A stretch of 64,000 bases of DNA from Colwellia polaris (GCF_002104515.1 NZ_NBOE01000007.1:1-64000); one strand, 5' to 3'; counted from the stretch's first letter, positions 38,535-48,606 are shown. Translations and numbers: made by a program. The notes: generated by a model from the letters alone, not told the origin.

Positions 38535-40463
38535 ATGTTTAGAATAATCACTTTTATTGCACTTACCTTTGCTATTTGCTCAGTTTCTAACGCTAAAGAA
38601 AACCTACCTGCTCTTAATATCTTCGCAAACAATCCAGAAATAAGTTTAATGACGCTATCACCAGATGGCTCAAGAATAGCGTTCAAAACCTTTCAAAATG
38701 AACAAGAAGTTCTTCTTATTAAAGACATTGCTACCGGACAAACCTTAGGCGGAACAGCACTAAGTGGCATTGATGTAAAAGTCGCCTATTTTATTGATAA
38801 CTTTAGAGTGATATTACGAGCATCTGAATACAAAAAACTTCATGGTTTTAAAGGTATGCATAATGTAAGTAGCGCCTTTGTTTACGACCTTAAAACCAAA
38901 GAAGTTAGACAGCTGCTAACGCCTGGTTATGGTATTTATAAAGGCCAAACAAGCTTGGGTGGTATTGTAGGTTTATCGCCAGATAAAAAAACCGCTTATA
39001 TGCCTGCTTATTACAGAAGTGACAGAGGATATAATGTTTATACCTTAATGAAGGTTAACCTTGAGAAAAAGAAAAAACCTAAACAAATATTTATTGGCAC
39101 AAGCGACTCAGTAGATTTTTTTGTTGATGAAAACGGCGAACCACTAGTTCGTGAAAGGTTTAATGACAAAACCAACAATCATAGAGTGCAAAGCTATATA
39201 AATGGTGAATGGATTGACATATTCTCAGAAACTACGGCTTACCGCTATCGTTCATTTTCAGGGTTAACGCCTGATAGAAAATCTTTGGTAATGACCAAAA
39301 CTGGTGACAACGGTCGTCGACAATACTTCACCATGTCTTTAAAAGATGGCACCATATCTGAGCCTATATTTAGTCGAGATGATGCTGATGTTGAACAAGT
39401 GCTAACTGATATTCAACGAGTTGTTTATGGTGTTCGATATTCAGGTTTTAAACCTAGCTATGCTTTTTTTGATCAGCAATTAACTCAAAACTTTAAAATT
39501 ATTCAATCAGCTATGCCTGAAAGCAGCTTTAGTTTAATTGACCACACACCCGATTGGTCAAAAATGATTTTTAAACTAGAAGGTGGTGAGCAAGCGGGTG
39601 AGTACATAATGTTTGCTAATAATAGTTTCAGCTTTTTAGCCGCAAGTCGTGCAAAAGTTTCTGCTGATATTGTAAACCCTGTTTCAGAATACAGCTATAA
39701 AGCACGAGACGGTTTAAACATTCCAACACTACTTACCTACCCGAAAGGAAAAACCAAACAAAAGCTCCCAGTAGTTATTATGCCACACGGTGGACCAGAA
39801 TCTTACGATCGAATTAGTTATGATTGGCTAGCACAATACTTAGCAAGTAGAGGTGTTTTAGTTATTCAGCCACAATTTAGGGGTTCAAAAGGCTTTGGTA
39901 TTGATCACCTGTTAAAAGGTCGTGGTGAATGGGGCAAAAAAATTCAAAATGATATTTCAGATGCCGTTATAGCACTGAGTAAAGAAAACATGATTGATCC
40001 AGACCGCGTATGTATTTTTGGTTGGAGTTACGGCGGATATGCGGCCTTAGCCGGAGCAACCTTTACACCTGATTTATATCAATGTGCCATTTCTATCAAT
40101 GGTATTAGTGATGTTGAATCCATGTTAGATTTCGAAAAACGTGAACATGGTCAATACAGTGAAACATATAGTTACTGGCAAGAAGTTATCAATAAAAATA
40201 GCCAAGATGAAAACTTTCTGCACGATATTTCACCGATAAACTTTGTTGATAAAGTTAAAATCCCTGTGCTGTTAATTCATGGCCAGCGTGACAAAGTGGT
40301 TGATTTTGACCAGTCTGATGATTTTTTTGATGCCTTAGAAGATGCTGATAAAGATGTTAAGTTACTAGAACTAAAAGGTGAAGGACATTACTTATTGAAA
40401 AATGAATCTAGAATAAAAGCTTTAACCGCCATAGATGATTTTCTGAAAAAACACCTGTTTTAA
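38535..40463 (+). CDS. secreted S9-family prolyl oligopeptidase-like peptidase
   Basis: A 642-residue protein with a signal peptide (MFRIITFIALTFAICSVSNA), a beta-propeller-like N-terminal region, and a C-terminal alpha/beta-hydrolase domain (about 390-642). The catalytic triad is evident: Ser in GWSYGGYA, Asp in GQRDKVVD and His in GEGHYLL. It probably cleaves peptides in the periplasm. The ATG at 38535 has AAGGA 7 nt upstream; the ATG at 38502 would push the signal peptide inward and is rejected. Confidence 0.92.
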   Translation: MFRIITFIALTFAICSVSNAKENLPALNIFANNPEISLMTLSPDGSRIAFKTFQNEQEVLLIKDIATGQTLGGTALSGIDVKVAYFIDNFRVILRASEYKKLHGFKGMHNVSSAFVYDLKTKEVRQLLTPGYGIYKGQTSLGGIVGLSPDKKTAYMPAYYRSDRGYNVYTLMKVNLEKKKKPKQIFIGTSDSVDFFVDENGEPLVRERFNDKTNNHRVQSYINGEWIDIFSETTAYRYRSFSGLTPDRKSLVMTKTGDNGRRQYFTMSLKDGTISEPIFSRDDADVEQVLTDIQRVVYGVRYSGFKPSYAFFDQQLTQNFKIIQSAMPESSFSLIDHTPDWSKMIFKLEGGEQAGEYIMFANNSFSFLAASRAKVSADIVNPVSEYSYKARDGLNIPTLLTYPKGKTKQKLPVVIMPHGGPESYDRISYDWLAQYLASRGVLVIQPQFRGSKGFGIDHLLKGRGEWGKKIQNDISDAVIALSKENMIDPDRVCIFGWSYGGYAALAGATFTPDLYQCAISINGISDVESMLDFEKREHGQYSETYSYWQEVINKNSQDENFLHDISPINFVDKVKIPVLLIHGQRDKVVDFDQSDDFFDALEDADKDVKLLELKGEGHYLLKNESRIKALTAIDDFLKKHLF

Positions 40464-40495
40464 TTAACCATTATTAACAACTAAAACGTTCCCTT

Positions 40496-40538
40496 AAAAC
40501 CAACAAAGGCAGATACTTTATCTGCCTTTGTTGGTTTT
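40496..40538 (+). terminator. very strong intrinsic terminator after the S9 peptidase
   Basis: A perfect 20-bp stem (40496-40515 with 40519-40538) closes a 3-nt loop, running from an A-run to a T-run. It could act in both directions. Confidence 0.9.
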
Positions 40539-40617
40539 AAGCCTGCAATTTCACTTCAATTAATGAGATACTAACCACTATTGTTATACTAAACCAAAAG
40601 TTATCGACAAAACCTTT

Positions 40618-41094
40618 ATGAACTACACCACAATTGAAGAATTAAAAAACGCTTGGATTTTCAAGCATGCTAGTCTACCGATCAGCGATAGCGACAAGAC
40701 AAAAATAAAACCTATGGTGAGTAATCGTGCAAAAATACTTTGGGACGGTGCTATTAGTAAAAAATCGGATCATCCTGACTTTTTTAAAAAAGGTGATTGG
40801 CCAGAAAATTCAGCAAACTGGTCTGATAATGGCAAGTGGGAAACTATTTGGGAAAGTGATGAGAGTTTATTACCCGAGTTAATTTTAGCGCACTTGACCT
40901 GGGATAATAACACCGTTGTTTACTATTGCAGTGCTCGCAACAATGTTATTGAAACTACCTGGGCGGTATTTCAACGTTGTTGGAAAAACTTTTTGTTTAT
41001 GGATGACGGTGCGATTTTAATTGGCAAAAAGCGCAATGAAGCGGTGCAGTTTTTATCAACCGGCTATTTTAAAGTGGGTAATAAACCTAGTTAA
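40618..41094 (+). CDS. DUF2947 family protein
   Basis: A 158-residue soluble acidic protein with the Trp-rich pattern of DUF2947: a start like KNAWIFKHASLPISDSDK, then KSDHPDFFKKGDWP, WDNNTVVYYCSARNNVIETTW and KNFLFMDDGAILIGKKR. Function unknown. Its TAA stop is the first three bases of a MITE-like repeat, so the element may have set the C-terminus. Confidence 0.75.
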   Translation: MNYTTIEELKNAWIFKHASLPISDSDKTKIKPMVSNRAKILWDGAISKKSDHPDFFKKGDWPENSANWSDNGKWETIWESDESLLPELILAHLTWDNNTVVYYCSARNNVIETTWAVFQRCWKNFLFMDDGAILIGKKRNEAVQFLSTGYFKVGNKPS

Positions 41095-41324
41095 CCTGAA
41101 CTCTGGATAATGAGTGCTTGATACTCAAGTGAATCAAAAGCTTAGGTGGTAAAGTAAATGCTATAGCCAGGTGAACATCACGAATAGACATCATCAATGC
41201 TTCATTTTATGCCATTTCCAAGGCAAAACGTTTATGAATAGCGAGCTATTTATCGACGTTTTAACGAAGAAAATGGCTTAAAATTGAGGGTTGAGCAAGT
41301 ACTGCTTATCCAGAGTTCAGGTTA
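41092..41324 (+). repeat. MITE-like repeat family A, copy 2
   Basis: A 233-bp element with perfect 19-bp terminal inverted repeats (TAACCTGAACTCTGGATAA at the left, its reverse complement at the right). The inner sequence matches the reverse complement of 23513-23744 throughout. It lies at the 3' edge of the DUF2947 gene. The rest of the gap to 41493 has no gene. Confidence 0.88.
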
Positions 41325-41493
41325 GTTAGAATAAGTTAAGGCAATTTAACACAGAAACGCTTCAATTATATTTATTGCAACTTACCGATTAAAGTCCTAT
41401 TAATGCTCTCCCTGTAGATGGTTCTATTCTGGCAGGGAGACACATATCGCCACAATCACAGTAAGATTAACTCACCAATTCAAGTCAGCATTT

Positions 41494-42951
41494 TTATAAA
41501 ACCATAGCGGCTATCCAGCCGAAAGCTATTAACGGAAAATTATAGTGAATAAATGTTGGCACTACGCTGTCCCAAATGTGATCATGTTGTCCGTCTATAT
41601 TTAAACCCGCTGTTGGCCCTAATGTAGAGTCAGAAGCTGGCGATCCTGCATCACCAAGCGCTGCTGCTGTGCCTACTAAGGCAACAATAGCCAATGGTGA
41701 AAAATTTAGCTGCAAAGCAAGCGGCACATAAATCGAAGCAATAATGGGAATGGTTGAAAATGAAGAGCCAATGCCAATTGTGATGAAAAGTCCAACCAGT
41801 AACATTAAAATAGCAGCAATGGCTTTACTGTCACCCATAATTTCCGCCGATGCAGCAACTAGCGAAGTAATATCTCCTGTTGAGCGTAATACTTCTGCAA
41901 AACCTCCTGCGGCGATCATAATAAAACCAATCATGGCCATCATACGCATGCCTTGGGTAAAAACATCGTCTGAGTCTTGCCATTTTAATGCACCTGACAA
42001 TAAGAACACTAAAAATCCTGCCACACCACCATAAATCATTGAGTGCGTTAGTATTTGAATAGTAAATGCTAACACTATAGCAAATACCGCAACACCAACG
42101 GTTCTAGCGCAATAAGGAGCCTCGTGCCCCTCTTCTATACCTTCAACTTTTTCTAATTTTTCTAATTCGTATTTACGTTTATTTCGATAACTATAAAAAA
42201 CCGCAACTAATAACCCCACTAACATCCCTGATGCCGGTATCAACATAGCTACAGCGGCGTTAATACCTTCAGTTTGCATACCGCTTTGTTGGATATTGGC
42301 CAGCAAAATATCATTTAAAAAAATAGCACCAAAACCAACGGGGAAAAACATATAAGGGCTAACTAAACCAAAGGTTAAAATACAGGCAATTAATCTTCGG
42401 TCAATGCCCATTTTAGTCATCATAAATAATAATGGCGGCACAAGAATAGGTATAAAAGCAATATGAATAGGAATAATATTTTGTGATGAAAAAGCGGCTA
42501 ACAAGAGAAAGCTTAACACCAAGTATTTAATTTTTCGGGTTTGGTTTTCAGTGGTAACGCCATTGAGCTTTTTGGAGATTTTACTCGCAAACATTGCCGG
42601 TAAACCTGACTTAGATATGGTAGCGGCAAAAGCCCCTAGCAAAGCATAACTTAAAGCAGTTCTTCCACCTGAGCCTATGCCTTTGTTAAAAGCGTCTATG
42701 GTTTCGGTGATATTAAGTCCACCGACAACGCCAGCAAAAATAGCCGATAACAGCAGAGATACAACAACATTTACCTTAAGTAAACTTAAGCATAACATGA
42801 GTAAAATCGAGACTAAGACGGTATTTACTATTGCAGAGCCTGCGTTCATAGACTCATAAAACATATAAGCAGTAGCTATTGATAATATTGAAATAACCAC
42901 TTTAACCTCTACACACATGAAGTTAGCGTTTTGAAGCTTAACTTTTTCCAT
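41494..42951 (-). CDS. Na+/H+ antiporter, NhaC/YuiF-like
   Basis: A 485-residue, ~12-helix protein. Recognisable blocks are SGGRTALSYALLGAFAATISKSGLP, a central QNIIPIHIAFIPILVPPLL and GTAAALGDAGSPASDSTLGPTAGLN near the end, typical of the Na_H_antiporter family. The frame runs up to 43059, overlapping the upstream gene, but the ATG at 42951 has AAGGTG 6 nt upstream and is chosen. It follows a 2OG-Fe(II) oxygenase by 40 bp, so the two probably share a transcript. Confidence 0.82.
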   Translation of the reverse strand: MEKVKLQNANFMCVEVKVVISILSIATAYMFYESMNAGSAIVNTVLVSILLMLCLSLLKVNVVVSLLLSAIFAGVVGGLNITETIDAFNKGIGSGGRTALSYALLGAFAATISKSGLPAMFASKISKKLNGVTTENQTRKIKYLVLSFLLLAAFSSQNIIPIHIAFIPILVPPLLFMMTKMGIDRRLIACILTFGLVSPYMFFPVGFGAIFLNDILLANIQQSGMQTEGINAAVAMLIPASGMLVGLLVAVFYSYRNKRKYELEKLEKVEGIEEGHEAPYCARTVGVAVFAIVLAFTIQILTHSMIYGGVAGFLVFLLSGALKWQDSDDVFTQGMRMMAMIGFIMIAAGGFAEVLRSTGDITSLVAASAEIMGDSKAIAAILMLLVGLFITIGIGSSFSTIPIIASIYVPLALQLNFSPLAIVALVGTAAALGDAGSPASDSTLGPTAGLNIDGQHDHIWDSVVPTFIHYNFPLIAFGWIAAMVL

Positions 42952-42991
42952 TGTAGCACCTTGTGATAACGACGAGTTGTCGTATGAATTA

Positions 42992-43765
42992 TTATTTTCC
43001 GTAAAAGGTTTTACGTGCTGATGCAGATAATGCCACGCCAGGCTTATTGTTATAAGCAAGTACGACCATCATTCTAGTAATATCACCAATGGTTGGGGTA
43101 ACGCGGTGAATAGCATTTCGGCCTCTAAACAGCACTAAAGCGCCTGGTTCAATTGTTAGCATGTTGGGTTTAATCTCACCCGTAAGCACTTTCTCGGCAT
43201 CTGCAAAGTTCATTTCTCCTTTATCAGCATCTCGAACATCTCTGACATACTGAAACTCACCTCCTGCTTCAGGTTTTTGAATCATTAACGTAGTAGCAAA
43301 AGAAGAGTTATCAAAATGCCAACCTAACTCTTGACCTTCGCTAGCATAATGCAGGTTAATTGAAGAACAATCATCATCATAACTATAAAGCGCCTGCTCG
43401 TTTAACACCGTTTTTAGAAATGAGCGAAAGGTGTCACTGTCATAAAGTGTTCTCAGGACCGATTCTTCAGATATTTTATCATCTGTAATACAGCCCTTGC
43501 TTGATATAACTCGCTTATTTCTAATATGATCTTCAGGATAACTTAAATCCGCATCACTAATATAAATGTTGTGCTGTTGATTAGTAAAAAAAGCCAGATG
43601 CTTTTTAGCTTCACCTTCAAGCCTTATTTGCTCTAACGCCTTTTTAGTAATGAAATTATCAATAACAATGGCACCATCACGATCAAGCGTTGCTTTACAG
43701 CGCTGTATGTAAGCTGGATCAGTAATCTGATTCAACTTAAGGCTTATAACGTCTTCAAATTTCAT
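42992..43765 (-). CDS. 2-oxoglutarate/Fe(II) dioxygenase
   Basis: About 257 residues with the double-stranded beta-helix iron site: H-x-D in GWHFDNSS, a distal His in GRNAIHRVTP and the 2OG-binding Arg in DITRMMVV. The region resembles ArpA/BesD-type enzymes, but the Asp in HxD indicates hydroxylation rather than halogenation. The ATG at 43765 has GGAG 7 nt upstream, better than a TTG at 43777. The substrate is unknown; the linked antiporter-family gene could carry an amino acid-like substrate or product, which is a guess. Confidence 0.82.
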   Translation of the reverse strand: MKFEDVISLKLNQITDPAYIQRCKATLDRDGAIVIDNFITKKALEQIRLEGEAKKHLAFFTNQQHNIYISDADLSYPEDHIRNKRVISSKGCITDDKISEESVLRTLYDSDTFRSFLKTVLNEQALYSYDDDCSSINLHYASEGQELGWHFDNSSFATTLMIQKPEAGGEFQYVRDVRDADKGEMNFADAEKVLTGEIKPNMLTIEPGALVLFRGRNAIHRVTPTIGDITRMMVVLAYNNKPGVALSASARKTFYGK

Positions 43766-43987
43766 TGCTTTCTCCAAGTAAACCGCTAGAACTCAACACT
43801 AAATAGATTGATTTTTTTACAATAAATCTATGTTGCTTATTAGTCTATTATCTGAAGTTATTAATTAAGTACAATACTATATTTTTGCAATTCACTTTTA
43901 CTGCTGGGTAATAATCTAACTTAATAAGGTTTATTTAAAAACAATATCAAGATGAAGTGAAATAGGTTTTGCCTGTAGTTTTCGCAC

Positions 43988-44016
43988 ACAAAAAAAGGGA
44001 ATTAAATTCCCCTTTC
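43988..44016 (-). terminator. intrinsic terminator of the AI-2E family gene
   Basis: On the minus strand GGGGAATT-TAATTCCC-type stem (AAAGGGAATT with AATTCCCCTTT) is followed by a T-run, about 50 bp past the stop. Confidence 0.75.
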
Positions 44017-44063
44017 AATGTTTATCTTTCCGTGTTGTTCAGCCCTGTATTAAATAATACTGA

Positions 44064-45116
44064 CTAACCTTTACTTTCGTTGTTGCTTCCATCTTCACTC
44101 GATAATAACACAGCAAACCAGTGCCCTTCTGCAGAGTTTTCTAGCGCTATTTTTATCACCATAGTTAAAGGTACTGATAACAACATGCCTACTGTGCCAA
44201 GTAACCAGCCCCAAAAGATTAATGAAATAAACACCACTAAAGTTGATAACCCTAAGCCACGGCCCAGATAACGCGGTTCAACCACATTGCCCATGACTGT
44301 ATTTATGGTTAAGTAACCTAAACCAATAAAACCTGCTGCTGCCGGCCCTAATTGTAATACCGCTAACGACATAGCTGGTACAGCGGCGATAATAGATCCG
44401 ATATTAGGAATGTAGTTAAGTAAGAAGGCTAACACGCCCCAGAGTAAGAAAAAGTCTAAACCAAAGGCCCATAACATTATTGATACGATGACGCCGGTGG
44501 CAATACTCACCAAGGTTTTAATCGCTAAATAGTTATTTACTGACGCTAAAAATTGGTCAATTTGTTTTAAACGTGCTTGTGGATCATCAAGCGCTAAGTG
44601 AAGTTTATGCGATAATGATGACGCCTCAAACAGCATAAAAATTACCGTAATAATGATCAAAAATAAATTGGCCATTACCCCACCTAAACCACTGAGCATT
44701 TTGGCAGCTAAGCCCATAGCGGCAGCTGGATCGAAGTATTCAATTAACAGTTCAGGCGAGATAATAATATTGTAATTATCGAGTTGTTTAGTTAACCAAA
44801 CAAATTGCGCTTGAAGCTGCTCACGATACTCTGGAATAAGTTGTGATAATTCATTTAACGAGTTTCCTACTAAGCCAGCTAATGAAAGCGCGATAGAAAC
44901 AAAAATGCCTATCACGAAGATAACTGCTACTGGTTTTGGTATTTTATATCGCGCAGCCATTACCACTAATGGGTTACATATAATGGCGATAAAAACCGAG
45001 AGTAAAAAAGGCACGAGTAACGTTGCCGCTGTTTTAATCCCCGCGAGTACAACAAATAATGCAGCAGTAACGAGTAAAAACTTCACTGCGCCTTCAGACT
45101 TTCCTTGTAAACCCAT
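44064..45116 (-). CDS. AI-2E family transporter (PerM-like)
   Basis: A 350-residue protein with about eight membrane helices arranged as in the AI-2E/PerM family: a pair at the N-terminus, an amphipathic extracytoplasmic region (about 70-140) and the conserved C-terminal block NYIPNIGSIIAAVPAM, then GNVVEPRYLGRGLGLS. Members export autoinducer-2 or act as Na+/H+ antiporters; the family alone does not decide which. Single gene. Confidence 0.88.
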   Translation of the reverse strand: MGLQGKSEGAVKFLLVTAALFVVLAGIKTAATLLVPFLLSVFIAIICNPLVVMAARYKIPKPVAVIFVIGIFVSIALSLAGLVGNSLNELSQLIPEYREQLQAQFVWLTKQLDNYNIIISPELLIEYFDPAAAMGLAAKMLSGLGGVMANLFLIIITVIFMLFEASSLSHKLHLALDDPQARLKQIDQFLASVNNYLAIKTLVSIATGVIVSIMLWAFGLDFFLLWGVLAFLLNYIPNIGSIIAAVPAMSLAVLQLGPAAAGFIGLGYLTINTVMGNVVEPRYLGRGLGLSTLVVFISLIFWGWLLGTVGMLLSVPLTMVIKIALENSAEGHWFAVLLSSEDGSNNESKG

Positions 45117-45235
45117 TTTTAAAACCTATTTTTAGAATTATTATCATAAGTACTTAAAACTATACGCTATTTAACACCATGCTCGCTACTGTAACCAGCA
45201 TATAGTTTTACTAAACTAAACCGCTAGTGAACAAG

Positions 45236-47818
45236 TTACATAGTACGTCGAATTAATGTAACGCTCGATAGTTTAAGTAAACGCCAACAACTAAGCATAC
45301 CAATACTGCCAACAAAAAGTGCCCCTGCTCCAATACCTACTAACCAATATTGAAAATGGAAACTGCCTGGCATGTTAAATACTTGGCTTTGCAAGATGTA
45401 AACGGCTATTTCCATACCAATGCTGGCCATTAAGCCTGCAATAGCTCCTAAAGCGACAAACTCGAACAGCACACTATTGCGTAGCAAACTGCCCTTAGCG
45501 CCTAAGGTTCTTAATATCGCTAGCTCTCGTTCACGCTCTTCCATACTTGCTTGAACTTGCGCCACTAATACTAAGCTGCCCGCTAGCACTACTAGAATTA
45601 AGATCAGCTGTATAGCAACCGTTACTTGCTCAATAATACTATTAAGTTGCGCCATAATCGCAGCAAAGTCCATCACGGTTATGGTTGGAAAGTTTGCCAA
45701 AAAGCGATAAACCAAGTCTCGGTCTTTATCCATAATCGACCAAGCAGAGATTGATGTTGTAGGAAATTTATCAAGTACACTTTGATTAAAGACCATGATG
45801 AAGTTTAACTGACGACTTTGCCAATTAACTTCACGAATACTGGTAACTGGCACAGTGAAAACGTCTGAGCCAATCGTAAACGTTAACTCATCACCTAACT
45901 TAATAGCCAAACGTTCGGCGATATTACTTTCAACCGATACTTGAGGTTTTTCGTCGTCAACTTGCCACCACTGGCCAGATATTATTTCATTTTCTTCCGG
46001 TATTTCGTCGCGCCAAGTTAAACCAAGCTCACGGCCCATGCCTTGTCTGCTTTCTTGTTGCTCTGCTTTCTTAGCTTTTGGTTTTTTATCAGTAGCTGCA
46101 TTTTCGCCGCTTGTAACAGGTGTTTCTTCTTTATCTTCATCAACCGTTTTTATCCCGTTAATGGCCGATAAGCGCCCACGATAAACATGATAGAAACCTT
46201 GGTTAGCAATATTATTTTCTTCAACAAATGCTTTTAATGGATCTATTTGGTTTTGCGTAATGTTAATTAAGTAATGATTAGGTGTATCTTCTGGAAACTG
46301 TTGCTCCCACTCAGATAATATTGAGCTTTTCATTACGGTGATTAACAGCAATAACTTTATGGCGATAGTAAAACTGACTAACTGCACACTGTTTTCACTG
46401 GCGCGACGTTTTAAATTTGCTAATGCCAAATGCCAAGATTTTCCAGCCTTAGTGCCAACACTGCGCCCTGCACTCATTAACCCGCGGCCAAATAACAACA
46501 AAATAAACGAGACAACCACGCCACCCAATAACAAAGCAGCACTCATCACTATATCTTGGCTGAAAATAAAGAGCAGTAAAAACAAGGCTAATAACGGCGG
46601 TAATTGATGCCAACCAAAACGCGCAACTTGCTCTTGATTAAACCCTCGAATAACATTTAACGGTGAGCTTTTGACTAGACTCATAATAGGGTGAATAGCA
46701 AAAGCAATAGCGCACAATAACCCAGTGAAAATGGCGGTTACAAACGGTTTAAACGTTACGGGAGCATCTGCTAAAGATAAGTAGCTCGCAATGGCGTTAA
46801 CGCCAAGTAACATCAAGCCATATCCAAGCAACAAACCTGTGGCTATACTCAAGCAACTTAATAAGGTCCAATGCAAACAATAGAGTTTTCTCACATGAGA
46901 AATAGAAGCACCTAAAGCTTTAAAAATTGACACGGTTGACTGATGTCGCTGACCATAACGGCGACTAGCTACCGCAACAGCAACTGCAGCTAATACAATA
47001 CCGAGCATACTTGCTAGTGAAAGAAACTTTTCTGCGGTGTCTAATATTCTTGATAAACGGTTTTGTGCCGCTTTTGCATCATACCAACGTTGTGTTTCAT
47101 TAATTTGTGGCTTTATCCAAGTCTCAAAGGTTTCAATAGCATCAGTTTCGCCAGCAAATAAATATTTATAAGTAATACGACTACCTGGCTGAATTAACTC
47201 GGTTTTTGGCATATCAGCAATGTTCAAGATCACCGTAGGGCCGGCAATAAACGCCCGATACGAACGATCAGGAATATCGGTAACAACGCCAGCAATAGTC
47301 AGTGGCGCGACACCAATTTCAATAATGTCTCCGATTTCAACATTCAAACGACTTAGCACACTTGGCTCTACCCAAACACTACCTGGGCTTGGCGCGTTAA
47401 CAACTGTACTTTCAGCTTGTGTTAATGAGGTTTTTACCCGTAATTCACCACGTAAAGGATAAGTGTCTGATACCGCATCAAGTTCGCTAAGCAGCATGTT
47501 ATCGCCAGCAAAAGCCATTGACTCAGTTTCAATTTTACGTGCAGATTTTATCGCTAAAGATTGGCTTTTCTCGAGTATAGCGCTATCAACTTCTGAAGAC
47601 ATTCGCAGCACACGATCAGCACCTATGGTATTAGTACTGTTTGAGACAATTGCATGTTTAATTTGGCCAGAAAACCCGGTAAGCGAAAATACCGTGGCAA
47701 CGGCAAGCACAATAGCGAGAAATATAATGGTTAATTCACCACGGCGAAGCTCATGATGTAACAGGCGTAACGATTGAGAAAGCCACTTCGTAGAGGCTGT
47801 TGGTTTAACACTACTCAT
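45236..47818 (-). CDS. ybbP: FtsX-like ABC permease (YbbP)
   Basis: An 860-residue permease with the two-domain FtsX layout: a first helix (about 30-50), a large periplasmic domain, helices near 270-400, a second periplasmic domain and three C-terminal helices (ELAILRTLGAKGSLLR, then GAIAGLMASIGMEIAVYIL). It is somewhat longer than E. coli YbbP (about 804), partly because of a charged low-complexity insert around 555-590 (EDKEETPVTSG, DKKPKAKKAEQQE). With YbbA, 2 bp upstream, it forms an inner-membrane ABC complex; the cargo is not firmly known. Confidence 0.92.
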   Translation of the reverse strand: MSSVKPTASTKWLSQSLRLLHHELRRGELTIIFLAIVLAVATVFSLTGFSGQIKHAIVSNSTNTIGADRVLRMSSEVDSAILEKSQSLAIKSARKIETESMAFAGDNMLLSELDAVSDTYPLRGELRVKTSLTQAESTVVNAPSPGSVWVEPSVLSRLNVEIGDIIEIGVAPLTIAGVVTDIPDRSYRAFIAGPTVILNIADMPKTELIQPGSRITYKYLFAGETDAIETFETWIKPQINETQRWYDAKAAQNRLSRILDTAEKFLSLASMLGIVLAAVAVAVASRRYGQRHQSTVSIFKALGASISHVRKLYCLHWTLLSCLSIATGLLLGYGLMLLGVNAIASYLSLADAPVTFKPFVTAIFTGLLCAIAFAIHPIMSLVKSSPLNVIRGFNQEQVARFGWHQLPPLLALFLLLFIFSQDIVMSAALLLGGVVVSFILLLFGRGLMSAGRSVGTKAGKSWHLALANLKRRASENSVQLVSFTIAIKLLLLITVMKSSILSEWEQQFPEDTPNHYLINITQNQIDPLKAFVEENNIANQGFYHVYRGRLSAINGIKTVDEDKEETPVTSGENAATDKKPKAKKAEQQESRQGMGRELGLTWRDEIPEENEIISGQWWQVDDEKPQVSVESNIAERLAIKLGDELTFTIGSDVFTVPVTSIREVNWQSRQLNFIMVFNQSVLDKFPTTSISAWSIMDKDRDLVYRFLANFPTITVMDFAAIMAQLNSIIEQVTVAIQLILILVVLAGSLVLVAQVQASMEERERELAILRTLGAKGSLLRNSVLFEFVALGAIAGLMASIGMEIAVYILQSQVFNMPGSFHFQYWLVGIGAGALFVGSIGMLSCWRLLKLSSVTLIRRTM

Positions 47819-47820
47819 AA

Positions 47821-48606
47821 TTAACCTTCTTGCGAAACTGGCGTTTGTGTTTCACTCTCACTTTGATTGATGTTTTTACTATTGATTTGGTCTTTGCCTA
47901 AATCATCAGTAGCCACTAAAGCTGAAGGTTCGGTTAAAATGCCGCTGTCCATTTCAACTTGTCGCTGACATCTTGCCGCTAATTTAGCATCATGAGTAAC
48001 GAGTACCAGTGTTGTACCTTCTTTCGCATTTAAGTCAAAAATTAAGTCTGTAATATGTTGGCCAGTTTTACTATCCAAATTACCGGTAGGCTCATCAGCA
48101 AATAAAATATCAGGCTGAGCAATAAAAGCACGAGCAATAGCAACACGTTGCTGTTCACCCCCAGAAAGCTGAGATGGATAATGATCAAGTCTGTCAGCTA
48201 ACCCTACTTGTGCAAGTAAAGCTTCGCCTCGAACTTGTGCGTCGGGCATGTTAGCCAGTTCAGCAGGCAACATAACGTTTTCAAGTGCGGTTAAACTGTT
48301 AATTAACAAAAACTGTTGAAAAATAAAACCTACATGCTGCGCTCTAACTTGGCTACGTTGTTCTTCATTAAACTGGTGTAATGGCTGGTTTTTAAGATAC
48401 ACTTGTCCGGTACTTGGCAAATCTAGCCCGGCTAAAATTGATAATAAAGTCGTTTTACCCGAACCAGATGAACCAACAATGGCAATTGATTCGCCCGCAG
48501 CAACGTTTAAATTTAACGCTTGAAGTAAAACTAAGGTTTTATCTTCAACTTGTACTGACTTAGTTAGGTCTTTAACGCTTAGAATACTCTCGGAATTTAC
48601 TTGCAT
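47821..48606 (-). CDS. ybbA: ABC transporter ATP-binding protein YbbA
   Basis: A 261-residue ABC ATPase of the LolD/MacB type: Walker A GSSGSGKTT, signature LSGGEQQR, Walker B ILFADEPTGNLD. It is longer than the usual ~228 residues because of a polar tail of about 30 (KDQINSKNINQSESETQ). It is the energy unit for YbbP. Its ATG overlaps the divergent tesA ATG in the tetranucleotide CATG. Confidence 0.94.
   Translation of the reverse strand: MQVNSESILSVKDLTKSVQVEDKTLVLLQALNLNVAAGESIAIVGSSGSGKTTLLSILAGLDLPSTGQVYLKNQPLHQFNEEQRSQVRAQHVGFIFQQFLLINSLTALENVMLPAELANMPDAQVRGEALLAQVGLADRLDHYPSQLSGGEQQRVAIARAFIAQPDILFADEPTGNLDSKTGQHITDLIFDLNAKEGTTLVLVTHDAKLAARCQRQVEMDSGILTEPSALVATDDLGKDQINSKNINQSESETQTPVSQEG

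Noticed and set aside
42952-43059. 36-residue N-terminal extension of the Na+/H+ antiporter
   Set aside because: It overlaps the end of the oxygenase gene. The ATG at 42951 has AAGGTG at 6 nt and gives a normal first segment.
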